NCBI RefSeq assembly: GCF_900626075.1 | Contig: NZ_UYZY01000002.1 | Coordinates: forward strand, 62,001-126,000 | Direction: 5' to 3' | DNA from: Clostridium transplantifaecale | GTDB taxonomy: Bacteria; Bacillota; Clostridia; Lachnospirales; Lachnospiraceae | Length of the DNA: 64,000 nucleotides | The notes under the pieces: model-generated | Database searches by the model: none | Told to the model about the DNA's origin: nothing | Seen by the model: only the letters and a program-made list of their open reading frames with translations | Part shown: one piece after another, positions 1 to 9,647 of the stretch | How the letters are laid out: the number at the start of each line of letters is the position of its first letter | Position numbering within the stretch: the first letter of the stretch is position 1 | Position numbers and translations under genes: made by a program

Positions 1-225
1 TGCGACTGTTGCCGCAGTTGGGAAACAAGTTGCCGGCAGAGAGGGATTTAACCCAAGGTGATCCCCCTCGCCCGCCTGCTTCCTCACGCCATGAGGTCCG
101 TCCGCACAGAAGATGGATGGAATGCCGAGATGCGGGATATCCCGGCTCTGCCATTCATTCTTACCGCTTAAGAATGCCGCTTTTTCCTCCACCGTCATTT
201 TTTCTATGATATCCATATGTTTCAT
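1..225 (-). CDS. GH3 beta-glucosidase, N-terminal part (runs off window)
   Basis: An open frame of 75 codons starts at the ATG at 225-223 and leaves the window with no stop. The translation begins MKHMDIIEKMTVEEKAAFL and continues with IPSIFCADGPHGVRKQ. The (S/A)DGPHGVR block near residues 41-48 is characteristic of the glycoside hydrolase family 3 catalytic barrel, so this should hydrolyse beta-glucosides or related oligosaccharides. It has the usual barrel-first order and no signal peptide, which suggests a cytoplasmic enzyme. It lies 28 bp downstream of the permuted GH3 gene on the same strand, so the two are probably co-transcribed. The ribosome binding site is weak (a purine-rich stretch). 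Substrate cannot be told from this fragment. Confidence 0.85.
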   Translation of the reverse strand, partial: MKHMDIIEKMTVEEKAAFLSGKNEWQSRDIPHLGIPSIFCADGPHGVRKQAGEGDHLGLNPSLPATCFPTAATVA

Positions 226-253
226 AAATGCACCCGCTCTTTCTTTTCCCTAT

Positions 254-3166
254 TTAAAGCTTGGAATCCTCTGAATCATTTAACGGTGCGGATTCCAGGA
301 CTGCCGCCTCACCGCTTCTCTTTTTATAGCGTTTCACGGCCACAAGTTCCAGGCCAAGAATACCTGCCGCAAGGACGACATCAATTACAATCGCCATTAT
401 CTGCCATGGCAGCAATCCGGTCTGTAAATTCTCCGGTTCATAGGCACGGCTGTTTACTACCGTATACATCACATTTTTGCATGCCTGACGCATTGCCTTC
501 ACTCCGGTTGCACTCTTCGTATCTTTTACATGGTTTGTTTCTGTGTCGTATGCCACCAGCATGGCGTCGGTGCCGTTACGGATTGCCTGATCCGAACTCA
601 TGTAACCGTAAACACCAAAGTAGTCGGTCAGCACAAAGCCTTTGAATCCCCATTCATCCCTGAGTACCGTGTTGCACAGCTCGGAGGAACCGCCTGCCCA
701 TCTGGTGCCGATATAGTTGAAGGAAGACATGACTGCCTTTGCTCCGCCCTCTTTCACCGCAATCTCAAACGGTTTTAAGTAAATTTCACGGATTGCCTGC
801 TCATTCGTCCACGTACACAGCATGCTGGTACGGTTTGTCTCCTGATCATTTAATGCAAAATGCTTGATATAGGCGTATACGCCGTACTGCTCTGCCCCGA
901 TGACTGCTTTTGCCGCAATTCTTCCAGACAGCACACCGTCCTCAGAATAATACTCAAAGTTACGTCCTGCAAATGCGGAGCGGTGGATGTTCATAGCCGG
1001 TGCATACCAGCCGGAAACTCCCATTTCATCGGCCATCTTGCCGATACTCTGTCCAAAGGCCTCCGCAATGTCTTCATTCCATGTACATGCGATCATTACT
1101 GCCGACGGGAAGCCGATGGAACCGGTTCCTGTAAAGTTATTATTGATGGAAGCCGGACCGTCACAGTCAATGGTCTGCACCTTTCCGACGCTGCCGGCTG
1201 CCGAGGTCTGGTATCCGCCAAGGGCAATGACCGTATCCATGTCGCCGACCGTCATATTGTCGAGCAGGTCTTCCCACCGCGTATCCTCATAGGATGCGCC
1301 GCGCAGATCGGCCAGTTTGATGCTGTTCTTGGCTCCTGTTACCGGCATCTCATCGTCCGCCAGGTTCAGACTCTCCGTATTATAATTGCTGTTGTTGATG
1401 AACAGCGCTTTTTCTTCGTCCTTAAGCGTCAGGCTTGCCGGTGCAGCCGTTGCCGCCTCATAGTTGGCAAATCCGTCCCTGCGTGAAAGGTAAGTCAGGT
1501 CTCCTGCCGCATAGTCAAACAGGTTGGTTGCTGTAAGTACATCGGTGGAACGTCCTTCCTCCCCTGTATAGCGGATGGTTTCATCCACGGTATAGGTCTG
1601 TTCTGCCAGGATATTGTGGGAATCACGGTTGATGCTGATAATATAGTCGCCCGCATCCAGTACATACCCTTTTGCATCCCGGTAATCATAAGATGCCATC
1701 TCTTCCGCTGTAAACGAGATTTTTAAAGTCTGGGAAGCTCCCGGCTCAAGCAAATCCGTCTTGTCAAATGCAATCAGATTAGCCGAAGCTTTTTCAATTC
1801 CGCCGTTCTCATAAGGCGGGTTGTAATATACTTCTACCACATCCTTACCGGCGGTATCCCCGGTATTGGTCACGGTCACATCAAAGCTTATTGTCCCATC
1901 CTGTTCCGAGATTTCTCCCATTTCCTGTGTAAATGCCGTGTAGGAAAGTCCGTATCCAAAGGGGTAAAGAACGGTTTTGTCATAATCTATCAGCCCCTCG
2001 GCCGCGGCCGTCTCGTAGAAACGGTATCCTACGTAAATTCCCTCCACATAATCGATAAAGGATGGTGTCGTGATCTCCTCCTTGCCGGTAAAGCCGGTCT
2101 GGGTCACTTTGAACTCATCCATGTTGTCATAGGTAAAGTTTCCAAAATTATTTGCCGTAGGCGTTGTTTCCAAATCAAATACAAAGGTATCGCTGGTTCT
2201 GCCGGATGGATTCACCTTTCCGCTCAGAACCGCTCCCAGGCCGTTAAAGCCGGACTGACCGGTTCCCGGACACCATACAACACTTTTAATCTGCTCATAA
2301 TCATTTACAAAACCAAGCTCCATGGCATTTGCACCATTGTAAACGACAACGACGTTGTCGAAGTTGGAGCAGACCAGATCGATCATATCTTTCTCCGTCT
2401 TATCAAGCTGGAGGAAATGTTCTCCCGGCTCAAAATCGTTATAGCTGTCGGAGTTATTTGTATAAGTCACCTGGCTGACATCCAGCGGCAGATCCGCACC
2501 CTCACCGCCGACACGTGTAATTACCACCATTGCCGTATCGGAGAATACCCTGGCGTTATCCAGCAGTTCTGCACTGTAAGAATCGGCCGTCGGCTCAGGA
2601 AGCGTCCAGTCCTGTTCCCACATTCCGACTACGGGACGATCCGCACGGTAGGATGTGTAGAAATCGGAAAGTTCGGTATTTAACTTGAAACCGGCGTTTT
2701 CCAGGCCCTGAAGAAGGCTTACGGTCTCATATGCATCGGACAGGGAACCGGAACCCGTACCGCCGTAGCAAGGGTTGGTGGATGCCCAGCCAAATACATT
2801 TAAATTGCCGCCTGCCAGGGGAAGTGTGTTTCCCTCATTCTTCAGCAGTACGATTCCTTCCTCCGCAATCTCCGTACAAAGCTCCGTCGCCTCGTCGGAC
2901 GTTTCCGTGGATATTGTGCCGTTACCGGTTGCGAGTGAAATCATGCTGGACATTGGACCCCAGCAGATTAAGTTTACGGTTACAACGAGCGCTAAAAGGA
3001 TTGCGAGCCCCGCCTCGGCGCGCACCAGTTTCCTCTTGTGCGCCTGCATCTTGTGCGCTGCCACAATTGCAATAACCGCAAGTACCAGCACGACGGCAAA
3101 CCCGATAAGATATGGTTTGCAGGTATTTAATACATTTACCACATCTGCCATATTGATTGCTAACAT
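254..3166 (-). CDS. Membrane-anchored, circularly permuted GH3 beta-glucosidase
   Basis: This 970-residue protein has the GH3 modules in permuted order. Two hydrophobic segments lie near residues 18-37 and 50-70. The GH3 C-terminal alpha/beta sandwich follows from about residue 100 (EGIVLLKNEGNTLPL), then a fibronectin-III-like domain at about 430-540, and last the catalytic barrel at about 640-900. The barrel contains YIKHFALNDQETNR and GFVLTDYFG, whose Asp (about residue 848) matches the family nucleophile. A further membrane helix (about 925-945) and a basic tail close the protein. In ordinary GH3 enzymes the barrel comes first; permuted forms are known from rumen Clostridia. The start is supported by an AGGGAGGT site. 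The role is presumably beta-glucoside hydrolysis at the membrane; which side the barrel faces is inferred, not shown. Confidence 0.9.
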   Translation of the reverse strand: MLAINMADVVNVLNTCKPYLIGFAVVLVLAVIAIVAAHKMQAHKRKLVRAEAGLAILLALVVTVNLICWGPMSSMISLATGNGTISTETSDEATELCTEIAEEGIVLLKNEGNTLPLAGGNLNVFGWASTNPCYGGTGSGSLSDAYETVSLLQGLENAGFKLNTELSDFYTSYRADRPVVGMWEQDWTLPEPTADSYSAELLDNARVFSDTAMVVITRVGGEGADLPLDVSQVTYTNNSDSYNDFEPGEHFLQLDKTEKDMIDLVCSNFDNVVVVYNGANAMELGFVNDYEQIKSVVWCPGTGQSGFNGLGAVLSGKVNPSGRTSDTFVFDLETTPTANNFGNFTYDNMDEFKVTQTGFTGKEEITTPSFIDYVEGIYVGYRFYETAAAEGLIDYDKTVLYPFGYGLSYTAFTQEMGEISEQDGTISFDVTVTNTGDTAGKDVVEVYYNPPYENGGIEKASANLIAFDKTDLLEPGASQTLKISFTAEEMASYDYRDAKGYVLDAGDYIISINRDSHNILAEQTYTVDETIRYTGEEGRSTDVLTATNLFDYAAGDLTYLSRRDGFANYEAATAAPASLTLKDEEKALFINNSNYNTESLNLADDEMPVTGAKNSIKLADLRGASYEDTRWEDLLDNMTVGDMDTVIALGGYQTSAAGSVGKVQTIDCDGPASINNNFTGTGSIGFPSAVMIACTWNEDIAEAFGQSIGKMADEMGVSGWYAPAMNIHRSAFAGRNFEYYSEDGVLSGRIAAKAVIGAEQYGVYAYIKHFALNDQETNRTSMLCTWTNEQAIREIYLKPFEIAVKEGGAKAVMSSFNYIGTRWAGGSSELCNTVLRDEWGFKGFVLTDYFGVYGYMSSDQAIRNGTDAMLVAYDTETNHVKDTKSATGVKAMRQACKNVMYTVVNSRAYEPENLQTGLLPWQIMAIVIDVVLAAGILGLELVAVKRYKKRSGEAAVLESAPLNDSEDSKL

Positions 3167-3324
3167 ATTCTACCTCCCTGTATCTATGTGTGCACCGATA
3201 GAACCGCGGTGCTTTTGATGGTGTCACTTTACCATAATTTTTAGGGAATGTGAAAAATTCTGCACAACTTGCAGGAAATGAGGCATGATTGGTAAAGGTG
3301 AATTATTGGTTATGATAAGAATAT

Positions 3325-3372
3325 CCCCTTCCTATGTATCTGTAAAATAAGATTACAGGTACATGGAAGGGG
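3325..3372 (-). terminator. Stem-loop terminator after the ABC exporter operon
   Basis: Arms CCCCTTCC/GGAAGGGG, ATGTA/TACAT and CTGTAA/TTACAG pair around a short AT-rich loop, with one bulge and one G-U-type mismatch. The hairpin lies in the 357-bp gap between the end of the ABC exporter genes and the start of the permuted GH3 gene, both minus strand. The U-tract is poor, so efficiency is uncertain. I saw no gene in the rest of the gap. Confidence 0.6.
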
Positions 3373-3523
3373 GCTGGAATGATGGTATAATAAAACGATG
3401 CAGTAATGGAATAGCACAATAATAGAATTAATGGGATAATAAAATGATATAGGATAAAAAGAGCCGGATATCAAATTTCGGAAATGATTAATCGTCAAAT
3501 CTTATTTTCCACCCCTCCTTATC

Positions 3524-5356
3524 CTATTCCCCTGCATATATTCTCATAGCAGCCTCTTCCTCAAACTGCCTGGAATACAGTTCATAGTAGTATCCCTTTT
3601 TATTCAGCAGTTCCAGGTGGCTGCCCCGCTCTATAATCTTTCCATCCTTTACAACCAGGATTAAGTCCGCCTGTCGGATTGTGGAAAGGCGGTGGGCAAT
3701 CACAAATGAAGTATGTCCCTTCAGCAGATGGTTCGTTGCATCCTGGATCAGCTTTTCCGTCTGTGTATCAATCGAGGAAGTCGCCTCATCCAGAACAAAA
3801 ATGGCAGGGTTGGCAAGGACTGCCCGCGCAAATGAAATCAACTGCTTTTCACCGGTCGACAACAGGCCCCCGCTCTCGCCCACATCACTGTCATATCCCT
3901 TTTCCATTTTCGAGACCACCATATCCGCAGACACACTTTCAGCAGCCTCTTCAATCTCTTTATCCGATGCATCCAGGCGGCCGTATCTGATATTCTCCCT
4001 GACAGTTCCCGAAAACAGATGAGGGTTTTGCAGCACATAGCCAATCTGGCTGTGAAGCCACAACTGCGACCTCTCCCGGTAATCCACACCGTCAATCAGG
4101 ATTCTTCCCCTGGTCGGCTCAAAAAACCGGCCCACGAGGTTTACAAGCGTAGACTTTCCTGCGCCCGTCTCACCGACAATCGCAACATTCATACCGGCGG
4201 GTACATGAAGGTTAAAATGCTCCAATACATATTCCTTACCATCCGGATACATAAAGGAAACATCCTCAAACTCGATATCTCCCCGGATCCGTTCCCAATT
4301 TCTCTTATTGGGTGAAAAGGCATCCCCATACTTTGCCAGCACATCGGGCCGGTCTACTACATTCGGTTTCTGTTCCAGAAGGTCCATCACCCGCTCAATA
4401 TTCGCCTGACAGGAAATGAGATCAGCCAGCAGTCTGGCAAGCTGCTGGATTGGTTCAAAGATAACAACCGCATAAGAGATAAATACGGACAGTGTTCCAA
4501 GTTTTATAAGGTTCTCCTGTACCATATATCCGCCTTTTGCCAATACAACCGCGGATGCCACGGAACTGAAAAATAAAATGGCAGGGATATAGACCGCATT
4601 CAGCTTCGCCGAACGGATCGCCGCATGATGCATATCCGATGTTCTTTCAAAGAAACGGTTTTCATTGTCTTTTTCAATTACCATGCTCTTTGACGTCTTA
4701 ACTCCGGTAATGCCTTCATTGTAAGAACTGGTAATCTGGGAATTAATCCGCCTCACTTTTCTGTTCCATTTCAGAATCCGGTTCTGGAAATACATAGTGA
4801 GCAAAGCGATGCATGGGACAATCACAGTAATAATCAGCGCCAGACGGGCATTCAGAATAAACATAATCACAAACACGCTGACCACATAAATAAGGGCCCA
4901 GAACATATCCACCAGCCCCCACGCGATCATGCCTGCAATCCTCAGCGTGTCGCTCATGACACGGGCATGAATATAACCCACAGGCGTCGTATTGTAATAG
5001 GAAAATGACAGCGTCTGCAAATGCTGGAACTGAGCTCTTTTTAAATCTTTTCCCACATTCATCTCGATCACCGTCGCCGCACGGACGGACAGGTAGACGC
5101 AGGCTGTCTGGCCTATAATGACCGCGATGTAAATCATTGCAAATATCCCAAGGCCATTCATACGGCCTGGTATGATGAACGTATCAATTGCATAGCTCTG
5201 GAACAGCGGCACAAGGATATCCACGCCCGCCAGCAGCATGTTAAGCCCCAGCGTAATTGCAAAAAACTTTTTATACGGTTTGAAAAACGGGGACAGCTTC
5301 ATCCATATCCCGAAGCTGAAGGGACTGTTATATTCCTGTTCTTCGTACGCTGCCAT
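3524..5356 (-). CDS. ABC exporter half-transporter with catalytic Walker B (subunit 2)
   Basis: This is a 610-residue half-transporter: a six-helix membrane domain, then a nucleotide-binding domain with Walker A GETGAGKS near residue 398 and Walker B FVLDEATSSID. The signature motif is LSTGE rather than LSGGQ. Its partner, encoded 3 bp upstream, has a canonical LSGGQ but Asp in place of the Walker B Glu. That arrangement (one consensus and one degenerate ATP site) is typical of heterodimeric exporters such as BmrCD and TM287/288, so the two probably form one drug or lipid exporter. The substrate is unknown. The pair forms a two-gene operon ending at the hairpin around 3350. Confidence 0.93.
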   Translation of the reverse strand: MAAYEEQEYNSPFSFGIWMKLSPFFKPYKKFFAITLGLNMLLAGVDILVPLFQSYAIDTFIIPGRMNGLGIFAMIYIAVIIGQTACVYLSVRAATVIEMNVGKDLKRAQFQHLQTLSFSYYNTTPVGYIHARVMSDTLRIAGMIAWGLVDMFWALIYVVSVFVIMFILNARLALIITVIVPCIALLTMYFQNRILKWNRKVRRINSQITSSYNEGITGVKTSKSMVIEKDNENRFFERTSDMHHAAIRSAKLNAVYIPAILFFSSVASAVVLAKGGYMVQENLIKLGTLSVFISYAVVIFEPIQQLARLLADLISCQANIERVMDLLEQKPNVVDRPDVLAKYGDAFSPNKRNWERIRGDIEFEDVSFMYPDGKEYVLEHFNLHVPAGMNVAIVGETGAGKSTLVNLVGRFFEPTRGRILIDGVDYRERSQLWLHSQIGYVLQNPHLFSGTVRENIRYGRLDASDKEIEEAAESVSADMVVSKMEKGYDSDVGESGGLLSTGEKQLISFARAVLANPAIFVLDEATSSIDTQTEKLIQDATNHLLKGHTSFVIAHRLSTIRQADLILVVKDGKIIERGSHLELLNKKGYYYELYSRQFEEEAAMRIYAGE

Positions 5357-5359
5357 CTG

Positions 5360-7282
5360 TTATTCCTCCATCTTCTCTCTGTCATCCCGGCTCATCTGGA
5401 TTTCATAAATCCTGCGGTAGATTCCATTTTTCCGTATCAGTTCCCCATGGGTTCCGCACTCTTCTATTTCCCCCTGATTTAACACCATAATCTCGTCTGC
5501 TCCCATCAGTGAAGTTACACGATGGGATATCAGTATTACCGTTGCCTCCCTCATATGCTCTTTCAGCGCATGACGGATGTTATAATCCGTCTGGGAATCG
5601 ACGGCCGACAAGGAATCGTCAAAAACCATAATCGGCGCTTTCTGAAGCAGCATTCTTGCAATGGCAATCCTCTGTTTCTGCCCGCCCGACAGAGTGACTC
5701 CCCGCTCTCCGACGAGTGTCTCATATCCATCCGGAAAGCTCATGATAGCGTCATTGATACACGCAATCTGCGCCGCATACCGGATCTCTTCCATTGATGC
5801 ATCCGGAACGGAAGCCGCAATATTTTCCCGAATTGTCCTGGAATATAAAAACGGCTCCTGCAATACCATCCCGATATTTCTTCTGAGCGCCTCAATCGGG
5901 ATATCCTGAATCTCTCTGCCGCCTATACAGATACTTCCCTTATTCCCGTCCAGCTCATACAGCCTTGAAAGAAGCTGGATAACCGTGGACTTTCCACTTC
6001 CCGTTCCTCCTAAAATGCCGAATGTCCGGCCCTCCGGGATCGTGAAGGAGATGTCCCGAAGCACCTCTTTTCCTTCCTCATAACCGAAGGAAACATGGCG
6101 GAAGGAAATATCATATTTTCCGGTGGTTTCTGTATTCTTGCTCCGGGATGCCTCACGTGATTTTCCTTTTTCGGATTCCTTTATGTTCCTGTAGGCCGGT
6201 TCTTTTCCGGATTTCTCTTCTTTTCTGTTTCCTGCTTTTTCTACGGATTTCTCTTCTTTTCTGTTTTCCTCTTCCTTTTCGTATTCCTCTTTTTTTCCAT
6301 ATTCCTCTTCCTCGGAACGAATGATATAGTCTACTCGTTCAAAAGAAACGCCGGCTTTACTCATATCCGACAGGATACGGCCGAGGCCGCGGATCGGCCA
6401 CACGAGCGTAGAATTATAAGCAGCAAACGCGATAAATTCCCCTACAGATATGGAACCGTTTACCGCTTCCATGACTCCGAAAATAATAACCGCAACCACC
6501 TGCAGTCCCGTTATCAGATCTCCAATCCCCCAGTACAGGCCGGATAAAGTCCCCAGTCGGATCCACAGTTTTGCAAAAGCGTCGTTCTTCTCATCAAACC
6601 GCTCCATTTCAAACTGTTCACGGCCAAATGCCCGTACTACCCGGACTCCTGTTGCATTTTCCTGCACCACAGTGGAAAGTTCTCCCTCTGCTTCATCCGC
6701 GGTAGTAAACCTTTTTGCTATCAGCTTATAAAATACCGTGGAATATACGATTACGACGGGTACAAACAGCAGAACGATGCAGGACAGCTTCACGTTCATA
6801 GAAAACATCATAACAAAAGAAATAACCACAAGAAACGCCGTGCGAAACACCTCCAGAAGCTGTGTCACGACAAAACCGCGGATTACCTCCACATCGGAAG
6901 TACACCGCTGAATAATATCTCCTGTCTGATGCCTGTCGTGCCACTTCATCGGAAGTTTCTGAACATGGATAAATAATGTATCCCTTAAATTTTTCGCGAA
7001 GTTCTCCCCCGCCTTGGCCGTGTTGGTACGGCTTATATAGGTAAAAATTCCCGAAGCTACCGCAACGGCCACTATCATCAACGCCAACACCCAGAGTTTA
7101 TCCGACAGATAATTACCGCCGTTTCCACTCAGAACTTCATCAACACTGAAACGGAAAATCTGCGGTGTCAGCGCGTTTAATACGGTCGATATCAGGGACG
7201 CGGCTATCGCCACTGCGAAGTAGCCTTTTGAACCTTGAAGGAATCTAAATATTAAATCGATTTTTCTATTTTTTGATTTCAT
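5360..7282 (-). CDS. ABC exporter half-transporter with degenerate ATP site (subunit 1)
   Basis: This 640-residue partner of the downstream half-transporter has six membrane helices and a nucleotide-binding domain with Walker A GGTGSGKS (about residue 429), LSGGQKQR, and Walker B MVFDDSLSAVD. The catalytic Glu after Walker B is replaced by Asp, marking the non-hydrolysing site of a heterodimeric exporter. Between membrane domain and ATPase (about residues 322-388) lies an insert very rich in Glu, Lys, Asn and Arg with internal repeats (NRKEEKS twice), longer than the usual linker. The start at 7282 has an AAGGAAAA site. No regulator gene is adjacent, and the substrate cannot be inferred. Confidence 0.92.
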   Translation of the reverse strand: MKSKNRKIDLIFRFLQGSKGYFAVAIAASLISTVLNALTPQIFRFSVDEVLSGNGGNYLSDKLWVLALMIVAVAVASGIFTYISRTNTAKAGENFAKNLRDTLFIHVQKLPMKWHDRHQTGDIIQRCTSDVEVIRGFVVTQLLEVFRTAFLVVISFVMMFSMNVKLSCIVLLFVPVVIVYSTVFYKLIAKRFTTADEAEGELSTVVQENATGVRVVRAFGREQFEMERFDEKNDAFAKLWIRLGTLSGLYWGIGDLITGLQVVAVIIFGVMEAVNGSISVGEFIAFAAYNSTLVWPIRGLGRILSDMSKAGVSFERVDYIIRSEEEEYGKKEEYEKEEENRKEEKSVEKAGNRKEEKSGKEPAYRNIKESEKGKSREASRSKNTETTGKYDISFRHVSFGYEEGKEVLRDISFTIPEGRTFGILGGTGSGKSTVIQLLSRLYELDGNKGSICIGGREIQDIPIEALRRNIGMVLQEPFLYSRTIRENIAASVPDASMEEIRYAAQIACINDAIMSFPDGYETLVGERGVTLSGGQKQRIAIARMLLQKAPIMVFDDSLSAVDSQTDYNIRHALKEHMREATVILISHRVTSLMGADEIMVLNQGEIEECGTHGELIRKNGIYRRIYEIQMSRDDREKMEE

Positions 7283-7908
7283 GATTTTTTCCTTGTTTTT
7301 ATTCTGGTATTTTGGTCTATTATTACGAATCGGAGGGCAGATGTGATGTTAAATGCTGTTCTGTAAATTGCTGTTTTGATAACTGCCGTCTTTTTAACCG
7401 CTCTCTTGTTAAATACTGTTTTGTTGACTTCTGCCTGCCTTCTTCATTCTATCATTTTTAAAGAAGATTACAACTGAATGACGAAGATATCTTTATAATA
7501 ATCGTGTTACACATCCAAGCATTTATTCCATTTCTAATGTGAATTTAAAACTTTTTTATTTACAGCGTCATTTCCGGCTGCTTCTATTTGCTTGTATCTT
7601 TGGTCAGTCCGCAAAATATTGGGCCATCTCTAAAATATTATGCGTATTCTTTTATCATCTGTTTCATTGCCCATTCTTATTTATAGCAATCAAAAAAGCA
7701 GATATCCTCACTCCCAGCCGGAATGTGCAATATCTGCCTTCTTTTTATTGTTCTTATACGTCTGCAGCCATTATTATTTCATATCTGATTTCCGAATATG
7801 GGTCTATTCACTTCGTGAATAAGGGGCGGCCACGGAATTTAACACCCGGATTTCTGCTATAGGTACAGTAACCGGTATACGCCAGGCATAATGTCCACTT
7901 TACAGTTA
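7283..7908. other. Gene-free AT-rich gap
   Basis: No convincing gene lies in these 626 bases. The open frames here have poor codon use and no ribosome binding site. The stretch holds the terminator at 7698-7737 and a short perfect inverted repeat (TATTCAC/GTGAATA) near 7805-7822. Just before the exporter start is a run of near-repeats built on tgttttg and ttaaatactg motifs. Confidence 0.6.
7698..7737 (-). terminator. Rho-independent terminator of the purine salvage operon
   Basis: Perfect 8-bp arms GCAGATAT and ATATCTGC enclose a 24-nt loop that can itself fold. On the minus strand the stem is followed by TTTTTTG, and on the plus strand by CTTCTTTTT, so it could work both ways. It lies about 170 bp past the phosphoribosyltransferase stop and before the exporter operon. 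Confidence 0.7.
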
Positions 7909-8478
7909 TTATGCCTTAATTTCATAGCTTCCATTATCCGATTTCTGAAATAACGGCAGCTTCTGCAAAAAGATGATGTCATCCCTGTTTGCCGCGTTTC
8001 CCTCTGCGAGAACCGCTGCTTTTTTAGCGACAATCCCTTCTGCACTTTCAACCAGCGCTTCCAGTGCATAGAGAGACTCTCCGGTAGAAATCACGTCGTC
8101 AACAATACACACTCTTTTTCCCCGGATCCTCTCCGCATCATGACCGTCCAAATACAAATGCTGCTCCCCCGATGTAGTGATGGAATGCACGGAAACCGAT
8201 ACCACTCCGCTCATATAAGATTTAATGCTTTTTCTTGCAACGATAAACTCTTTTTTCCCGAGGATTCTGCTGATTTCATAGGCCAGGGCAATTCCCTTGG
8301 CTTCCGCCGTCACAATCACATCCACGTCCCCGATCTTCTTAACAAGTTCCGGTGCACAGGCCATGATTAGTTCCGTATCTCCCATAATCACGAAACTGGC
8401 GAAGGCCAGATCATCCTCCAAATCGATAAAAGGCAGCTCCCGTTTAACACCAAAAAGATTCAATTCATAGGTTTTCAT
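7909..8478 (-). CDS. Adenine/xanthine-type phosphoribosyltransferase
   Basis: This 189-residue type I phosphoribosyltransferase has the PRPP-binding motif VCIVDDVISTGES at about residues 122-134. Enzymes of this class join a free purine base to PRPP to make the nucleotide. The gene follows an NCS2-type base permease by 31 bp, with a divergent LysR gene beyond, which suggests uptake and salvage of one purine base under a dedicated regulator. The sequence resembles the APT/XPT and PurR-effector-domain group; I cannot decide between adenine, xanthine and guanine as substrate. The start has a GGGAGG site nine bases upstream. Confidence 0.85.
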   Translation of the reverse strand: MKTYELNLFGVKRELPFIDLEDDLAFASFVIMGDTELIMACAPELVKKIGDVDVIVTAEAKGIALAYEISRILGKKEFIVARKSIKSYMSGVVSVSVHSITTSGEQHLYLDGHDAERIRGKRVCIVDDVISTGESLYALEALVESAEGIVAKKAAVLAEGNAANRDDIIFLQKLPLFQKSDNGSYEIKA

Positions 8479-8509
8479 AAATGATTTCCTCCCTAATACA
8501 GTCCAAGAA

Positions 8510-9568
8510 TTACAGTCCTAGAATTCTGGCTGCAATTCCGGCAAGCATACCAAGAAATGGATTGGAGATTGCCGTAACAACGAGTGCACTTCCGCCTACT
8601 GCCGGATTAACCGCTAAAGCCGCCGGTGCATCAAGGATAAATGTCTTAAACAGGCCAAGCACAAGCAGAAATCCTGCAATAGACGAAGCCGGAACATAAT
8701 TTCCAATCTTAGGAAGCAGTCCGCTTAAAAGAATTACGCCTACCACCATCATCATCGCCACACCTGCCCATACCGGGTGGGGGGCATTCGCGGTAGCAGA
8801 GATAATCGACTCAACCGGCGCTCCGCCAAAGAAGGAGGAACCGATATCAGCAAGGGAAGAGATTAAAGTTAAATGATCCACATTAAAGGTGTCCGTTCCC
8901 GCCATACTGGCTGTGATTGCTCCGAAAGAAATATTGGAGCCAATATTTAAGCAGACCATGCCGAGAGCGCCGAAAATAACCGTTCCGTTTATTGTAAATT
9001 TCTGACGCGTAAATTTGTCATCGGCAACAACAATATTCTTCTTTTCTTTATTAAATATGGCCGACGCTATACTGGAGACGGTGACTGAGATAACAATTGT
9101 GTATACCAGTGTATTGGCACTGGTTCTGGTCAAAAGATAGGTAATCACCGCAGCGGCCAGAGAAACACCTCCTGCCAGACGATCCTCCTTAACCATGTTA
9201 ACAGCCGCTTTTGTTAAAATCAGTCCTACTCCGGCCATCATTCCATTTGCAATATCCGTTCCGATAAAGTCCACGATCCTGGTCAGCATTCCGCAGGCTC
9301 CGACTACGGCAAGGATAACCGCTCCGATAAAGATCATGGTACACCGCTCCGAGCGGTTTCTTCCGCTGGTACCCGCGTACGTTATAGTCTCCGCCTGAAA
9401 TGAAATCGGCGCCACATTTCCCGTAATTACGTTTCCCGCTGCCCCGATAAAAAATGCCATCGCCGTCGGGACGGCTGCAAATCCAAAAGAAAGCGCCAGA
9501 AGTCCCTGAGGCAGCGCGTTCAAAACAACACCAAATACGGCAAGTAAATCTGTCAGTAATGCATTCAT
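8510..9568 (-). CDS. NCS2-type nucleobase permease, short form
   Basis: This 352-residue, very hydrophobic protein has about ten membrane segments and NCS2-like motifs, including SFQAETITYAG near residue 56 and FFGGAPVESIISATANAPHP near the middle. NCS2 carriers take up purines or uracil by proton symport, and most are 430 residues or longer, so this is a compact form. It is co-directional with a purine-type phosphoribosyltransferase 31 bp downstream, pointing to base uptake followed by phosphoribosylation. An inverted repeat about 50-80 bp upstream of the start may be the regulator's operator. Substrate specificity is not readable from the sequence. Confidence 0.8.
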   Translation of the reverse strand: MNALLTDLLAVFGVVLNALPQGLLALSFGFAAVPTAMAFFIGAAGNVITGNVAPISFQAETITYAGTSGRNRSERCTMIFIGAVILAVVGACGMLTRIVDFIGTDIANGMMAGVGLILTKAAVNMVKEDRLAGGVSLAAAVITYLLTRTSANTLVYTIVISVTVSSIASAIFNKEKKNIVVADDKFTRQKFTINGTVIFGALGMVCLNIGSNISFGAITASMAGTDTFNVDHLTLISSLADIGSSFFGGAPVESIISATANAPHPVWAGVAMMMVVGVILLSGLLPKIGNYVPASSIAGFLLVLGLFKTFILDAPAALAVNPAVGGSALVVTAISNPFLGMLAGIAARILGL

Positions 9569-9617
9569 TGTAATCTTTAGTCCCCCTTATTTTTTATTAA
9601 TCAATATTAATTAGTAT

Positions 9618-9647
9618 TACTTATAATATATACAGCTTTTATAAGTA
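9618..9647. promoter_or_regulatory. Inverted repeat in the permease/LysR divergent promoter
   Basis: Perfect 9-bp arms TACTTATAA and TTATAAGTA are separated by 12 bases. The site lies between the divergent permease and LysR genes and contains the T-N11-A spacing typical of LysR boxes. It is a good candidate operator, but the whole 188-bp region is AT-rich, which raises the chance of such repeats. Confidence 0.5.

Noticed and set aside
217..3218. Several plus-strand frames across the permuted GH3 gene
   Set aside because: They are opposite-strand shadows of a clear 970-residue protein and show no family features or ribosome binding sites.
7539..7862. A 107-codon plus-strand frame before the exporter
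   Set aside because: Composition is unlike a protein, no ribosome binding site precedes it, and it spans the terminator at 7698-7737.
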